A stretch of DNA of 64,000 nt from Pseudomonas sp. URMO17WK12:I11 (GTDB taxonomy: Bacteria; Pseudomonadota; Gammaproteobacteria; Pseudomonadales; Pseudomonadaceae): the NCBI RefSeq assembly GCF_007677725.1, contig NZ_VEDF01000001.1, positions 604,333 through 668,332 of the forward strand, read 5' to 3'. Position 1 is the first letter of the stretch. Every line of letters begins with the position of its first letter. The notes under the pieces are model-generated. The model saw only the letters and a program-made list of their open reading frames with translations, ran no database searches and was not told the origin of the DNA. Positions 8,676 to 19,682 of this stretch are shown in pieces. Both the position numbers and the translations under genes were made by a program.

Positions 8676-8699
8676 TAAAATTTTCATGAGGTCATTCGT
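8676..8699 (+). promoter_or_regulatory. Candidate iron-starvation (PvdS/PfrI) promoter for pvdQ
   Basis: TAAAA (8676-8680), 16 bp, then CGT (8697-8699) resembles the IS box recognised by PvdS-type ECF sigma factors (TAAAT-N16/17-CGT), with one mismatch in the -35 element. It ends 30 bp before the pvdQ start. pvdQ is PvdS-dependent in P. aeruginosa, which makes this placement plausible; the motif is short, so a chance match is possible. Confidence 0.4.
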
Positions 8700-8729
8700 T
8701 TGAACGGGACATGACCCTGAATCCGAGGA

Positions 8730-11042
8730 ATGCCCGTGTTGCCTATTTCGCGTCCACTGACCTACGCCAGCCTGGCAGCTGCGCTGCTCCTCCCAAGCGC
8801 TGCTGCGCAAGCCGCCAGCCTCGATGCCAGTGCGCAGATCCGGCGTACCAGTTTTGGCATACCGCACATCGTGGCCAAGGACGAGCGTGGCCTGGGTTAT
8901 GGCATCGGCTATGCCTATGGGCAGGACAACCTGTGCCTGCTGGCCAACGAGGTGCTCACGGTCAATGGTCAGCGCTCGCGCTATTTCGGTGCCGACGGCA
9001 AGACCCTGGAGCAACGCGATAACCTGGCCAGCGACCTGTTCTTCACTTGGCTGAACACGCCAGAGGCGGTGGATGCGTTTCTGCGCGCGCAGCCGGCGCC
9101 GGTGCGCGCACTGCTGGATGGCTATGCCAGCGGTTTCAATCGCGTGCTGGCTGAACGGCAGCGCCAGGGCTTGCCGGCCGAGTGTGGCGATGGTCAGTGG
9201 GTGCGGGCGATTACCAGCCAGGATTTGATCAAGTTGACCCGTCGCTTGTTGGCCGAAGGCGGGCTTGGTCAGTTCGCCGAAGCGCTGGCCGGGGCGCAGC
9301 CGCCCACGCTTGCCGCTGAACGCAGCGCCACGGCCTTTGACGCAGCGTTGGCCCAACAGCAACGCTTCGCCTCCGAGCGCGGCAGCAATGCGGTGGCGGT
9401 CGGGGCGCAGCGCTCTGCCAATGGCCATGGCCTGCTGTTGGCCAACCCGCACTTTCCTTGGCTAGGCGGGATGCGCTTTTACCAGATGCAGCTGACTATT
9501 CCAGGCAAACTGGATGTCATGGGCGCGGCCTTGCCCGGTCTGCCGGTGGTCAATATCGGCTTCAACCAGCACCTGGCTTGGACCCATACGGTGGACACGT
9601 CCAAGCACTTCACCCTGTACCGCCTGCAACTGGACCCCAAGGACCCGACCCGCTATCTGCAGGACGGCAAGTCCACAGCGATGAAGCAGCACACCGTGAG
9701 CGTCATGGTCAAAGGCGTCGATGGCACCCTCAAGCAGGTCCAGCGGCAGATCTACAGTTCCAACTACGGGCCAGTGGTGCAGTGGCCAGGGCGCCTGGAC
9801 TGGGACAACCAGGCGGCCTACAGCCTGCGCGATGCGAATCTGGACAACACTCGGGTCTTGCAACAGTGGTATCGCATCAACAGTGCCGACAGTCTGGCTG
9901 CCCTGAAAGGCTCGATCGAGCAACTGCAAGGCATTCCCTGGGTCAACACCCTGGCAGTCGATGCCGCTGGCAAGGCGCTTTACCTCAATCAGTCGGTAGT
10001 GCCGTATGTGGATCAGCAGTTGCTGAGCCAATGCGGCAATCTCGCGGCGCAGGGCCCGCTGGTGGTGCTGGACGGCTCGCGCAGCGCTTGCCAGTGGAAG
10101 AGCGACGCCGAGGCCGCGCAAGCTGGCATCTTCCCCGCACGGCTGTTGCCAAGCCTGCAGCGTGGCGACTTCGTGCAAAACTCCAATGACCCCGCCTGGA
10201 TGGCCAATCCGGCCCAGCCGCTGACCGGTTTCTCGCCGTTGATCAGCCGCAGCGATGAACCCCTGAGTCTGCGTGGGCGGTTTGCCCTGGCGCGTTTGCA
10301 GGGCACAGCCAAGCTGGGTATCGACGACCTGCAACGCATGGTGCTCGATGACGAGGTCTACCTGGCGCAACTGGTGCTGCCCGATCTTCTGCACTGGTGC
10401 AAGACGGCCCCGACCGACGTCAAAGCCGTGTGCTCCAGCCTTGCGGCCTGGAATGGCAAGGCTGATCTGGACAGCGGGCTGGGCCTGGTGCACTTCCAGA
10501 CTATGCTCGAGGCATTGAACGAGCATCCGCACAGTTGGCGCGTGGCCTTCGATCCAGCAGACCCGCAGCACACGCCACGCGGATTGGCGGTAGAGCAGGC
10601 CGACGTGAGCAACTGGCTGCACGCAGCGGCGCAGGCATCGTTGCAGCAAGTGGCTCAGGCAGGCATTCCAGCCGATAGTCGTTGGGGGCAGATCCAGCAG
10701 TCTGTCGACGGCACACCGGTCCCAGGCGGGCCGCAGCAACTGGGCATCTACAACGCCATGTACAGCGTGCCCCATGACACGGGCAAGCGCCTGGTGGTCA
10801 GCGGCACCAGTTACCTGCAATTGGTCAGCTTCACTGACCAAGGACCACAGGCGCGCGGTTTGCTGGCCTTCTCGCAATCCAGTGAAGCCGGCTCCGCCCA
10901 CGCCAGTGACCAGACCAAGGCTTTTGCCGCCAAACAGCTGGCAGCATTGCCTTTCACCGAGGCGCAGATCAAGGCGGATCCGCAGTACCGGCAGTATGTG
11001 ATCAGCGAGCAGAACAGTCAGGCAGTGGCTCGTCAGCCTTGA
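8730..11042 (+). CDS. pvdQ: Acyl-homoserine-lactone / pyoverdine-precursor acylase PvdQ
   Basis: Periplasmic Ntn-hydrolase of the penicillin acylase family, which removes the fatty acid from the pyoverdine precursor and cleaves long-chain AHLs. 770 residues: signal peptide (about 1-28), alpha chain, linker and beta chain. The autocatalytic nucleophile is Ser219 in ERGSNAVAVG, the new N-terminus of the beta chain after self-cleavage at Gly218-Ser219. The beta chain carries the usual NPHFPW, HLAWTHTVDT and VQNSNDPAW blocks. The annotated-style ATG at 8730 has GAGGA almost touching it; GTG at 8736 has better spacing (about 6 nt) and may be the true start, with no effect on the mature protein. 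Divergent from the Fur-like gene. The family and gene order support PvdQ over other acylases such as QuiP. Confidence 0.92.
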   Translation: MPVLPISRPLTYASLAAALLLPSAAAQAASLDASAQIRRTSFGIPHIVAKDERGLGYGIGYAYGQDNLCLLANEVLTVNGQRSRYFGADGKTLEQRDNLASDLFFTWLNTPEAVDAFLRAQPAPVRALLDGYASGFNRVLAERQRQGLPAECGDGQWVRAITSQDLIKLTRRLLAEGGLGQFAEALAGAQPPTLAAERSATAFDAALAQQQRFASERGSNAVAVGAQRSANGHGLLLANPHFPWLGGMRFYQMQLTIPGKLDVMGAALPGLPVVNIGFNQHLAWTHTVDTSKHFTLYRLQLDPKDPTRYLQDGKSTAMKQHTVSVMVKGVDGTLKQVQRQIYSSNYGPVVQWPGRLDWDNQAAYSLRDANLDNTRVLQQWYRINSADSLAALKGSIEQLQGIPWVNTLAVDAAGKALYLNQSVVPYVDQQLLSQCGNLAAQGPLVVLDGSRSACQWKSDAEAAQAGIFPARLLPSLQRGDFVQNSNDPAWMANPAQPLTGFSPLISRSDEPLSLRGRFALARLQGTAKLGIDDLQRMVLDDEVYLAQLVLPDLLHWCKTAPTDVKAVCSSLAAWNGKADLDSGLGLVHFQTMLEALNEHPHSWRVAFDPADPQHTPRGLAVEQADVSNWLHAAAQASLQQVAQAGIPADSRWGQIQQSVDGTPVPGGPQQLGIYNAMYSVPHDTGKRLVVSGTSYLQLVSFTDQGPQARGLLAFSQSSEAGSAHASDQTKAFAAKQLAALPFTEAQIKADPQYRQYVISEQNSQAVARQP

Positions 11043-11059
11043 GCTCAGCTCGCCAGCGT

Positions 11060-11088
11060 ACCCCTTCGCGGAGCGCGCCCGCGAGGGG
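11060..11088. terminator. GC-rich hairpin between pvdQ and lpxH
   Basis: Inverted repeat CCCCTTCGCG ... CGCGAGGGG in the 53-bp gap between the convergent pvdQ and lpxH stops. No U-tract follows, so it is a possible shared transcript end, not a proven terminator. Confidence 0.3.
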
Positions 11089-11095
11089 GGGGCGC

Positions 11096-11821
11096 TTAGC
11101 AAGCGAAGTCGAATGGCTCCAGGGCAAAACCCTGCTCATCGACTTGCAGGGTCCAGCCGCGCCGATCCCAGTCGCCGAGCACGATGCGTCTGGCCGGCTC
11201 GCCATCCACCATCAGCTTGTGAATCGCCGGCCGGTGCGTGTGGCCATGCACCAAGGTGCGCACGCCATGCGCAGCCATCACCCTCGGCACTTGCTCAGGC
11301 GTGACATCGACGATGTCGGTGGCCTTGGCGCGTACCTGCGCGCGGCTCTCGTTGCGCAGTTTGCGCGCCAGCTTCTGCCGGGTAGCCAACGGCAGGTGAC
11401 GCAGAATCCACAAGCTCACGGGGTTGCGCAGGTAGCGGCGCATTTTCATGTAGCCCACATCGCGGGTGCACAGGGTGTCGCCGTGCATCAGCAACACCGC
11501 CTCGCCGCCCAGCTCGACCACGCTGGGGTCGGCCAGCAAGGTGCAGCCTGCGGCCCGGCAGAAGTCTGCGCCGATCAGAAAATCGCGATTGCCATGCATC
11601 AGGTAAACTGCCGTGCCGCTGTCGCTGAGCTGGCGCAAGGCCTGGCAGATCGACAGTTGGAACGCGGTCATGGCGTCATCGCCAATCCACGCTTCGAAGA
11701 AGTCGCCAAGGATATACAGCGCCTTGGCGTGCCGAGCACGGCCGTCGAGCAAATCTAGAAACGCCCGGGTTATGTCCGGGCGTTCTTCTTGCAGGTGCAG
11801 ATCAGAGATCAGCAGGATCAC
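11096..11821 (-). CDS. lpxH: UDP-2,3-diacylglucosamine pyrophosphatase LpxH
   Basis: 241-residue calcineurin-like metallophosphatase of lipid A synthesis, which hydrolyses UDP-2,3-diacylglucosamine to lipid X and UMP at the inner membrane. The dinuclear metal motifs are all visible in order: [11 protein letters not shown] near the N-terminus, [29 protein letters not shown] and HGHTHRP. The start is GTG at 11821, read as MILLISDLH, overlapping the ppiB stop by 4 bp (GTGA), so ppiB and lpxH form a coupled operon. Length is normal. Confidence 0.96.
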   Translation of the reverse strand: MILLISDLHLQEERPDITRAFLDLLDGRARHAKALYILGDFFEAWIGDDAMTAFQLSICQALRQLSDSGTAVYLMHGNRDFLIGADFCRAAGCTLLADPSVVELGGEAVLLMHGDTLCTRDVGYMKMRRYLRNPVSLWILRHLPLATRQKLARKLRNESRAQVRAKATDIVDVTPEQVPRVMAAHGVRTLVHGHTHRPAIHKLMVDGEPARRIVLGDWDRRGWTLQVDEQGFALEPFDFAC

Positions 11822-12318
11822 TCAACGATCTCGGCTTTCTCGATGATCACGTCTTCTTTCGGCACGTCCTGGTGGCCGGCCTTGGAGCCGGTGGCGACCT
11901 TTTCGATGGCATCGACCACTTCACGGCCTTCGATCACTTCACCGAATACCGCGTAGCCCCAGCCTTGTACGTTCTTGCCGCTGTGGTTGAGGAAGTCGTT
12001 GTCCGATGCATTGATGAAGAACTGCGCCGAGGCCGAATGCGGCTCCATGGTGCGGGCCATGGCAATGCTGTACTTCTTGTTCTTCAGGCCGTTGTCGGCT
12101 TCGTTCTGAATGCTGGCGCGGGTCTTCTTCTGGCTCATGGTGCCGTCGAAACCGCCGCCCTGAATCATGAAGCCCTTGATCACGCGGTGGAACACGGTGC
12201 CGTCGTAGTGGCCGTCCTTGACGTACTGAACGAAGTTCTCAGTGGTCAGCGGCGCTTTTTCGGCGTCCAGTTGCAGGACGATGTCGCCGTGGTTGGTGCT
12301 CAATTTTACTTTGGACAT
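11818..12318 (-). CDS. ppiB: Peptidyl-prolyl cis-trans isomerase B (cyclophilin)
   Basis: 166-residue cytoplasmic cyclophilin catalysing proline isomerisation. Conserved active-site blocks: [20 protein letters not shown] with the catalytic Arg, then [17 protein letters not shown] and [15 protein letters not shown]. No signal peptide, so it is the cytoplasmic type. Start taken at ATG 12318 ([11 protein letters not shown]), as usual in the family; GTG four codons upstream (VNLS) is an alternative, and the longer frame to 12459 is not supported. First gene of the ppiB-lpxH pair, divergent from glnS. Confidence 0.95.
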   Translation of the reverse strand: MSKVKLSTNHGDIVLQLDAEKAPLTTENFVQYVKDGHYDGTVFHRVIKGFMIQGGGFDGTMSQKKTRASIQNEADNGLKNKKYSIAMARTMEPHSASAQFFINASDNDFLNHSGKNVQGWGYAVFGEVIEGREVVDAIEKVATGSKAGHQDVPKEDVIIEKAEIVE

Positions 12319-12566
12319 GCTCAAATTCACTCTTTCAAGGCGTTCGGAAATGGGCTGCGCAGCGCGCGTGTAGTCACCTGACGCAGGATCGGGCAAGCAC
12401 GACACATGTTCATGAACATGACGCATGGCGGCCATTTTGCCCGCAACGGGATAAATCACGCCAGTTTGTCGGTGCCCCGGCTGTCAGCAGCTTGACTGCT
12501 TCGGCTATGATAGGCCCTTTGATTCAATCGGCCTACCCAGGCCGGACACGTGCATTCAAGGATCCT

Positions 12567-14270
<1,704 letters not shown>

Positions 14271-14279
14271 GGAACCGCC

Positions 14280-15662
14280 GTGCTTACCATCTACAACACG
14301 CTGAGCAAGACCAAGGAAACCTTCAAGCCACTCGATGGCAACAAGGTGCGCATGTATGTGTGCGGCATGACCGTCTACGACTATTGCCACTTGGGCCATG
14401 GCCGCAGCATGGTGGCATTCGACCTGGTCACGCGCTGGTTGCGCAAGAGCGGCTACGAGTTGACCTATGTGCGCAACATCACCGACATCGATGACAAGAT
14501 CATCAATCGCGCCAACGAGAACGGTGAAGCGTTCGACGCCCTCACGGCGCGCATGATCGAAGCGATGCACGAAGACGAGCGCCGCCTGAACATTCTCAAG
14601 CCAGACCTGGAGCCGCGTGCCACTGACCACATCGCTGGCATGCACGCGATGATCCAGACCTTGATCGACAAGGGCTACGCCTACGCGCCAGGTAATGGCG
14701 ACGTGTATTACCGGGTCGGCAAGTTCCTCGGCTACGGCAAGCTCTCGCGCAAGAAGATCGAAGACTTGCGCATCGGTGCCCGCATCGAGGTCGACGAAGC
14801 CAAGCAGGATCCACTGGACTTCGTGCTGTGGAAGGGTGTCAAGCCAGGCGAGCCCTATTGGGATTCGCCGTGGGGCCCCGGCCGCCCTGGCTGGCACATC
14901 GAATGCTCGGTGATGTCCACTTGCTGCCTGGGCGAGAGCTTCGACATCCACGGCGGTGGCAGCGACCTCGAGTTCCCGCACCACGAGAATGAGATTGCCC
15001 AGAGCGAGGCAGCTACCGGCAAGCAGTACGCCAACGCCTGGATGCACTGCGGCATGATTCGCATCAACGGCGAGAAGATGTCCAAATCATTGAACAACTT
15101 CTTCACCATCCGCGATGTGCTGGCCAAGTACCACCCAGAAGTCGTGCGCTACCTGCTGGTGGCTAGCCATTACCGCAGCGCCATCAACTATTCCGAAGAC
15201 AGCCTGCGCGATGCCAAGGCTGCTCTGGAGCGCTTCTACCATGCCCTGCGTGGCTTGCCGCGGGTCGCAGCGAAGGGCGGCGAAGCCTTTGTCGAGCGTT
15301 TCAGCGTGGCGATGAACGATGACTTCGGTACACCTGAAGCCTGCGCCGTGCTCTTCGACCTGGTGCGCGAGATCAACCGTCTGCGCGACAGCGATGTGGA
15401 GGCCGCGGCAGGCCTGGCAGGGCGTCTGCGCGAGCTGGGCGATGTGCTCGGTGTGCTGCAGTTGGACGCCGACGATTTTCTGCGTGCGGGCGCCGAAGGC
15501 AAAGTCGATGCGGCTGAGGTCGAAGCCTTGATCCAGGCCCGCCTGCAAGCGCGTGCCGACAAGAACTGGGCCGAGTCCGACCGCATTCGCGACCAGATCA
15601 CTGCCATGGGCGTAGTGCTCGAAGACAGCAAAGGCACCACCACCTGGCGCCTGGCTGACTGA
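14280..15662 (+). CDS. cysS: Cysteinyl-tRNA synthetase
   Basis: 460-residue class I synthetase charging tRNA-Cys. Zinc and HIGH motif: [18 protein letters not shown]; further zinc ligands in HIECSVMS and the [12 protein letters not shown] block; KMSKS in [13 protein letters not shown]. The start is GTG at 14280 (read MLTIYNT), with GAGGAA about 6 nt upstream. It follows glnS by 9 bp and is closed by a strong terminator. Confidence 0.97.
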   Translation: MLTIYNTLSKTKETFKPLDGNKVRMYVCGMTVYDYCHLGHGRSMVAFDLVTRWLRKSGYELTYVRNITDIDDKIINRANENGEAFDALTARMIEAMHEDERRLNILKPDLEPRATDHIAGMHAMIQTLIDKGYAYAPGNGDVYYRVGKFLGYGKLSRKKIEDLRIGARIEVDEAKQDPLDFVLWKGVKPGEPYWDSPWGPGRPGWHIECSVMSTCCLGESFDIHGGGSDLEFPHHENEIAQSEAATGKQYANAWMHCGMIRINGEKMSKSLNNFFTIRDVLAKYHPEVVRYLLVASHYRSAINYSEDSLRDAKAALERFYHALRGLPRVAAKGGEAFVERFSVAMNDDFGTPEACAVLFDLVREINRLRDSDVEAAAGLAGRLRELGDVLGVLQLDADDFLRAGAEGKVDAAEVEALIQARLQARADKNWAESDRIRDQITAMGVVLEDSKGTTTWRLAD

Positions 15663-15672
15663 TCAGGGCAAG

Positions 15673-15700
15673 CGGGGCCGCCTGGCGGCCCCGTTCTATT
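15673..15700 (+). terminator. Rho-independent terminator after cysS
   Basis: GC-rich inverted repeat CGGGGCCGCC/GGCGGCCCCG followed by TTCTATTT, 10 bp after the cysS stop. The convergent histidine kinase gene ends inside the U-rich part, at 15696. Confidence 0.85.
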
Positions 15701-17087
15701 TGGCCAAGCCGGCCAGCGGACAGTGCAGTACCAGCTTCGCCCCGCCCAACGCACTCTCGCCGATTTCCAGGGCGAACCCGTGCAAGTCGACGATCGCTGC
15801 AACGATCGACAAGCCCAAGCCGAAGCCTGAATGGCGATGGCCTTCCTCACTGCGATAGAAGCGCTTGAGCACTGCCGCGCGCTCTTCTTCGGGGATGCCC
15901 GGCCCGCTGTCTTCGATGGCGATGTGCACACCCGCTTCATCCTGGGTAGCGGTGATCGCCACGCGACCCGCCTGCGGCGTGAATTTGATGGCATTGCCAA
16001 CCAGATTCGCCAACGCTTCGAACAGCAGCTCACGGTCGCCATGCAAGGCGGGTAGGCGTTCGGGTTGCTCGAGTCGCAGGCGAATGCCGCCATCTTCTGC
16101 CAGCGGCAGGTAGAAATCGTGTAGCTCGATCAGCAGTTCGCGCGGATCGAGCTGGACGAAACCGGCGCGGCGCTGACGGTCTTCCAGCTCGCTGATCCGC
16201 AGCAGACCCCGAAAGCGCGCCATCAACGTGTCCGTTTCGCCGATAGCCTGGTCGAGCGCCTCGGCCTGGGGTGAGTCGGCCGGGCTGTGCTGGCGGATGC
16301 GGTACAGCTGCGCGCGCAGGCGGGTCAGCGGAGTGCGCAGATCGTGGGCAATGTTGTCGCAGACGCCTTTGACCTCATGCATCAAGCGCTCGATGCGGTC
16401 GAGCATGGCGTTGACGATGTCGGCCAGCATGTCCAGCTCGTCGCGCCGGGTCGACAGCGGCAGGCGATGCGTCAGGTCGCCGGCAACGATCAGCTCGGCC
16501 TGCGCCTGGATGGCACGAATGCGCTTGAGGGGCCGGCGACGCAACAGGTACCAGCCGGCGAAACCCGGAATCAGCGTCAGCGAAATCCCCCACAGCAAGG
16601 CATGCAGGATGATGCGCGTGACCACGAACAGCGAGCCATTGTCGCGGAGCAGCACCAGCCAGCGGCCGTCCTGGACCTTGATCGCCACCGCATCGCAGCT
16701 GTCGCGGGGCATGTGCGGATCGTCGGCATCGAGGCAGCGCTTGAGTTCGTGAACCTTGCCATCGAGACCCAGCTCCGGGGGAATCGTGCGGATGCGGCCA
16801 CCGACCGGGTTGAGTTGCGCGTCGAACAGACCATAGGCATCGAAGCTGCGTTCCTCGAAGGCCTGGCTGGCGATCAATGCGTCATCCAGCTGCTTGCCGC
16901 TCATGTGGGCGAACAGGTGCTGGCGCTGCAGCATGGAGTGGCGGGTCAACTTGTTCAGGTAACTCGAAACCTCGAAATACAGCACGCCCATGAGGATGCT
17001 GCTCCAGGCCACGAAGAGAAAGCTGTACAGCGCCAACAGGCGGCTGGTCGAAGAACTCCAGCCCTTAGACGGGTTCAGCAATGGCAT
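15696..17087 (-). CDS. Two-component sensor histidine kinase
   Basis: 463-residue inner-membrane kinase. First transmembrane segment about residues 16-38 (LLALYSFLFVAWSSILMGVL), a periplasmic sensor of about 115 residues with two cysteines (RCLDADDP...DSCDAV), and a second membrane segment about 158-182. A HAMP region (RRPLKRIRAI) leads to the H-box NIAHDLRTPLTRL with phospho-acceptor His248, then N-box NLVGNAIKFTP and G-boxes DSGPGIPEEE and GFGLGLSIV. It overlaps the response-regulator gene by 23 bp, so the pair is co-expressed. The signal is unknown; the architecture resembles metal- or envelope-responsive OmpR/EnvZ-type kinases. Confidence 0.9.
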   Translation of the reverse strand: MPLLNPSKGWSSSTSRLLALYSFLFVAWSSILMGVLYFEVSSYLNKLTRHSMLQRQHLFAHMSGKQLDDALIASQAFEERSFDAYGLFDAQLNPVGGRIRTIPPELGLDGKVHELKRCLDADDPHMPRDSCDAVAIKVQDGRWLVLLRDNGSLFVVTRIILHALLWGISLTLIPGFAGWYLLRRRPLKRIRAIQAQAELIVAGDLTHRLPLSTRRDELDMLADIVNAMLDRIERLMHEVKGVCDNIAHDLRTPLTRLRAQLYRIRQHSPADSPQAEALDQAIGETDTLMARFRGLLRISELEDRQRRAGFVQLDPRELLIELHDFYLPLAEDGGIRLRLEQPERLPALHGDRELLFEALANLVGNAIKFTPQAGRVAITATQDEAGVHIAIEDSGPGIPEEERAAVLKRFYRSEEGHRHSGFGLGLSIVAAIVDLHGFALEIGESALGGAKLVLHCPLAGLAK

Positions 17088-17745
17088 ACCCAGAACCCCG
17101 TACCGTGCGGATCAGCGGCGACTGGCCGGGGGAGTCGATCTTTTTGCGCAGCCTGCCGATGTGCACATCGATCAGGTTGGTTCCAGGGTCGAAGTGATAG
17201 CCCCAGACTTCCTCGAAGATCATCATCCGGGTGATGACCTGGCCGCTGTGACGCATGAGGTATTCAAGCAGCTTGTATTCGGTGGGCAGCAGGTTGAGGG
17301 TCTGTTCGCCACGGCGGGCTTCGTGGCTGATCAGGTCCAGTTGCAGGTCGGCCACCTGCAGGCGGGTCTGGGTCATCGGCACACTATTGCGCCGTAGCAG
17401 CACCTCGACACGGGCCGCCATTTCATCGGAGGCAAACGGCTTGGTCAGGTAGTCATCGCCGCCGGCACGCAGGCCGCGTACGCGTTCATCGACATCGGAC
17501 AGGGCGCTGATCATCAGAATCGGGGTGGTGATCTTGAGGTTGCGCAGGGTGGTGACGATGGTCAGCCCATCGACCTCGGGCAGCATGCGGTCCAGGGTGA
17601 TCAGGTCATACCCGCCGGCGATCGCCTTGGCCAATCCCTCACGGCCGTTGTCGGCCCAGTCCACGTCCAGGCCGTGGCTGGTGAGTTCGGCGACGATTTC
17701 CTGGCCGGTAACGGCGTCGTCTTCGATGGTCAATACGCGTGGCAT
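17065..17745 (-). CDS. OmpR/PhoB-family response regulator
   Basis: 226 residues. The receiver domain has an acidic pocket (IEDD, residues 7-10), phospho-acceptor Asp52 in ITLDRMLPEVDG and Lys in YLTKPFASDE. The C-terminal winged helix (about 130-226) includes LNLLPTEYKLLEYLMRHSG, GYHFDPGTNLIDVHI and RTVRGSGYAI. ATG 17745 has AGGAACGAGC upstream; the longer open frame to 17847 runs into promoter DNA. Partner of the overlapping histidine kinase; the regulon cannot be deduced here. Confidence 0.93.
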   Translation of the reverse strand: MPRVLTIEDDAVTGQEIVAELTSHGLDVDWADNGREGLAKAIAGGYDLITLDRMLPEVDGLTIVTTLRNLKITTPILMISALSDVDERVRGLRAGGDDYLTKPFASDEMAARVEVLLRRNSVPMTQTRLQVADLQLDLISHEARRGEQTLNLLPTEYKLLEYLMRHSGQVITRMMIFEEVWGYHFDPGTNLIDVHIGRLRKKIDSPGQSPLIRTVRGSGYAIAEPV

Positions 17746-17839
17746 GCTCGTTCCTGGGCGTCTGGTGAAGACTCGATTGTGCCAAAGAATAGCCAAACGG
17801 CGATTTAAGAAAAATTCATCTACACCCTGCAAACGAAAA

Positions 17840-17867
17840 CGGGGCATGCCAGACCTGGCATGCCCCG
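17840..17867 (-). terminator. Rho-independent terminator of ilvE
   Basis: Perfect 12-bp inverted repeat CGGGGCATGCCA/TGGCATGCCCCG with a 4-nt loop. On the minus strand it is followed by GTTTTCGTTTG. It lies 23 bp beyond the ilvE stop. Confidence 0.88.
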
Positions 17868-17889
17868 TCGTTCGTTACCTCGTCCGAGC

Positions 17890-18909
17890 TCAAGCGACCT
17901 TGACGATCCAGCCGGCAGGCGCTTCGACGTCGCCGCTCTGGATGCCGGTCAGCTCGTCATAGAGCTTCTGGGTAACCGGACCGACCTTTTCCAGGTCGTG
18001 GAAGACGTGCAGCTTGCCGTTGTACTCGATACCACCGATCGGCGTGATCACGGCGGCAGTGCCACAGGCGCCGGCCTCGAGGAAGCGGTCGAGCTTGCTG
18101 ATCTCGACGTCGCCTTCGACCACCGTCAGGCCCAGGCGCGATTGCGCCAGTTCCATCAGCGACAGACGGGTGATGCCCGGCAGTACCGATGCCGATTTCG
18201 GGGTGACGAACTCGTTGTTGGCGGTGATCCCGAAGAAGTTGGCCGAGCCGACTTCTTCGATCTTGGTGTGGGTCAGTGGGTCGAGGTAGATGGCATCGGC
18301 GAAGTTGGCTTTCTTGGCCTCATAGCCCGGTTGCAGGCTGGCCGCGTAGTTGCCGCCGACCTTGGCTGCGCCCGTGCCTTGAGGGGCAGCACGGTCGAAG
18401 CTGGAAATCTGGAAGTTGTGCGGCTTCATGCCACCTTTGAAATACGAGCCGACCGGAATGGCGAATACCGAGAAAATGAACTCCGGCGCGGTGCGCACGC
18501 CGATGTTGTCACCGGTACCAATGACGAAAGGGCGCAGGTACAGCGAACCTTTGCCGTGCGGCGGCACGAACTTCTCGTTGGCCTTGACCACCTGCTTGCA
18601 GGCTTCGATGAACACCTCGGTCGGCACCTGCGGCATCAGCAGGCGTGCGCAGCTGCGCTGCATGCGCGCGGCGTTCTGGTCAGGGCGGAACAGGTTGATC
18701 GAGCCGTCCTTGCAACGGTAGGCCTTCAGGCCCTCGAAGCACTGCTGGCCATAGTGCAGGGCGGTGGAGCCTTCACTGATGTGCAGCACATTGTCTGCGG
18801 TCAGGGTGCCTTGGTCCCACTCACCATTGCGCCACACCGACAAGTAGCGCTTGTCGGTCTTGATGTAGTCGAAACCCAGCTTGTCCCAGTTAATGCTCTC
18901 GTTACTCAT
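17890..18909 (-). CDS. ilvE: Branched-chain amino acid aminotransferase
   Basis: 339-residue class IV PLP aminotransferase interconverting Leu/Ile/Val and their 2-oxo acids with glutamate. Lys183 in GAAKVGGNYAAS is the PLP Schiff-base lysine. FEGLKAYRCKDG near residue 60 and EEVGSANFFGI with the following GITRLS block are family signatures. ATG 18909 has GAGGG about 7 nt upstream. Monocistronic with its own terminator. Confidence 0.96.
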   Translation of the reverse strand: MSNESINWDKLGFDYIKTDKRYLSVWRNGEWDQGTLTADNVLHISEGSTALHYGQQCFEGLKAYRCKDGSINLFRPDQNAARMQRSCARLLMPQVPTEVFIEACKQVVKANEKFVPPHGKGSLYLRPFVIGTGDNIGVRTAPEFIFSVFAIPVGSYFKGGMKPHNFQISSFDRAAPQGTGAAKVGGNYAASLQPGYEAKKANFADAIYLDPLTHTKIEEVGSANFFGITANNEFVTPKSASVLPGITRLSLMELAQSRLGLTVVEGDVEISKLDRFLEAGACGTAAVITPIGGIEYNGKLHVFHDLEKVGPVTQKLYDELTGIQSGDVEAPAGWIVKVA

Positions 18910-19032
18910 GACACCCTCGATTGTCTTGCAGGTGCCCGATCGCTCGGGCTGCTGTTATATGCGCACCACGCCACGATAATACAAAGCGTGCTGATCGGAA
19001 ACGGCCAGTCACGAATTGGCATGCCGACACGC

Positions 19033-19410
19033 CTAGGCGCTTGCCTGCTCGTCGAGCTGCTGACAGAAGCGCAGCAGATTGCCGAACGGGTCGCGCACCT
19101 GCATCTGCAAGCCCCAGTCGACCCGCTCGGCCTCGGGACGGGCATAGCCATAGTGCTTGTCGCGCAGTTCCCGCTGCAGCGCGCTCACATCGTCGGCAGG
19201 TATGAAGACGGTCGAGCCCGGGCAGGCGTCGCCATGGTGCTCGCTCAGGTGCAGGATCAGCCCATCGCGGCGGACTTGTGCATACAAGGGCAAGTCCGGG
19301 CTGAAGCGGTGCTCCCAGTCCAGTTGGAAGCCGAGAAAGTCGAGGTAGAACTCTTTGGCCTTTTCCACTGAAAAGATGCGCAGGACAGGAATGGCGGCGG
19401 CGAGTGACAT
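19033..19410 (-). CDS. Glyoxalase/bleomycin-resistance (VOC) superfamily protein
   Basis: 125-residue single VOC domain with the two beta-alpha-beta-beta-beta halves: IPVLRIFSVEKAKEFYLDFL and VFIPADDVSALQRELRDK, ending with VRDPFGNLLRFCQQ. This is the form called glyoxalase superfamily or bleomycin resistance protein. Substrate unknown; drug binding is not implied. Start ATG 19410 has AAGGAACC upstream; the extended frame to 19428 adds only six residues without support. Divergent from the urease operon. Confidence 0.85.
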   Translation of the reverse strand: MSLAAAIPVLRIFSVEKAKEFYLDFLGFQLDWEHRFSPDLPLYAQVRRDGLILHLSEHHGDACPGSTVFIPADDVSALQRELRDKHYGYARPEAERVDWGLQMQVRDPFGNLLRFCQQLDEQASA

Positions 19411-19558
19411 GGCGGTTCCTTGGGCCAATGGTTATCCCGCGACTCTACCCCAGCACCGAAACAGCGCCAAGCAGCGCCCCTGGGCTGTGCGTGATCGTGT
19501 GCAGTGCCCCATGCCAGCGCGGGGGCTGTACAGGTTTCAACTGCGTTCACCTGCGAAG

Positions 19559-19575
19559 TTGGCCCGCAACCTGCT
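19559..19575 (+). promoter_or_regulatory. Candidate sigma-54 promoter of the urease operon
   Basis: TTGGCCCGCAACCTGCT keeps the invariant GG (-24) and GC (-12) at exactly the required 10-nt interval and matches much of the TGGCACG-N4-TTGC consensus. It would start transcription about 95 bp before ureD. Urease in P. putida is known to be under nitrogen (NtrC) control, which fits. I could not pick out a convincing NtrC site in the rest of the 272-bp intergenic region. Confidence 0.5.
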
Positions 19576-19682
19576 ATATCCAGCCTGCGAAATTTGATCG
19601 AGTGGTCAGCCCGCGCCTCAGGTGCAGACGGGGCTTGACCCTCCAGGCGGCCGTCAGGCCAGTACCAACAAGGGGCCGCAGC

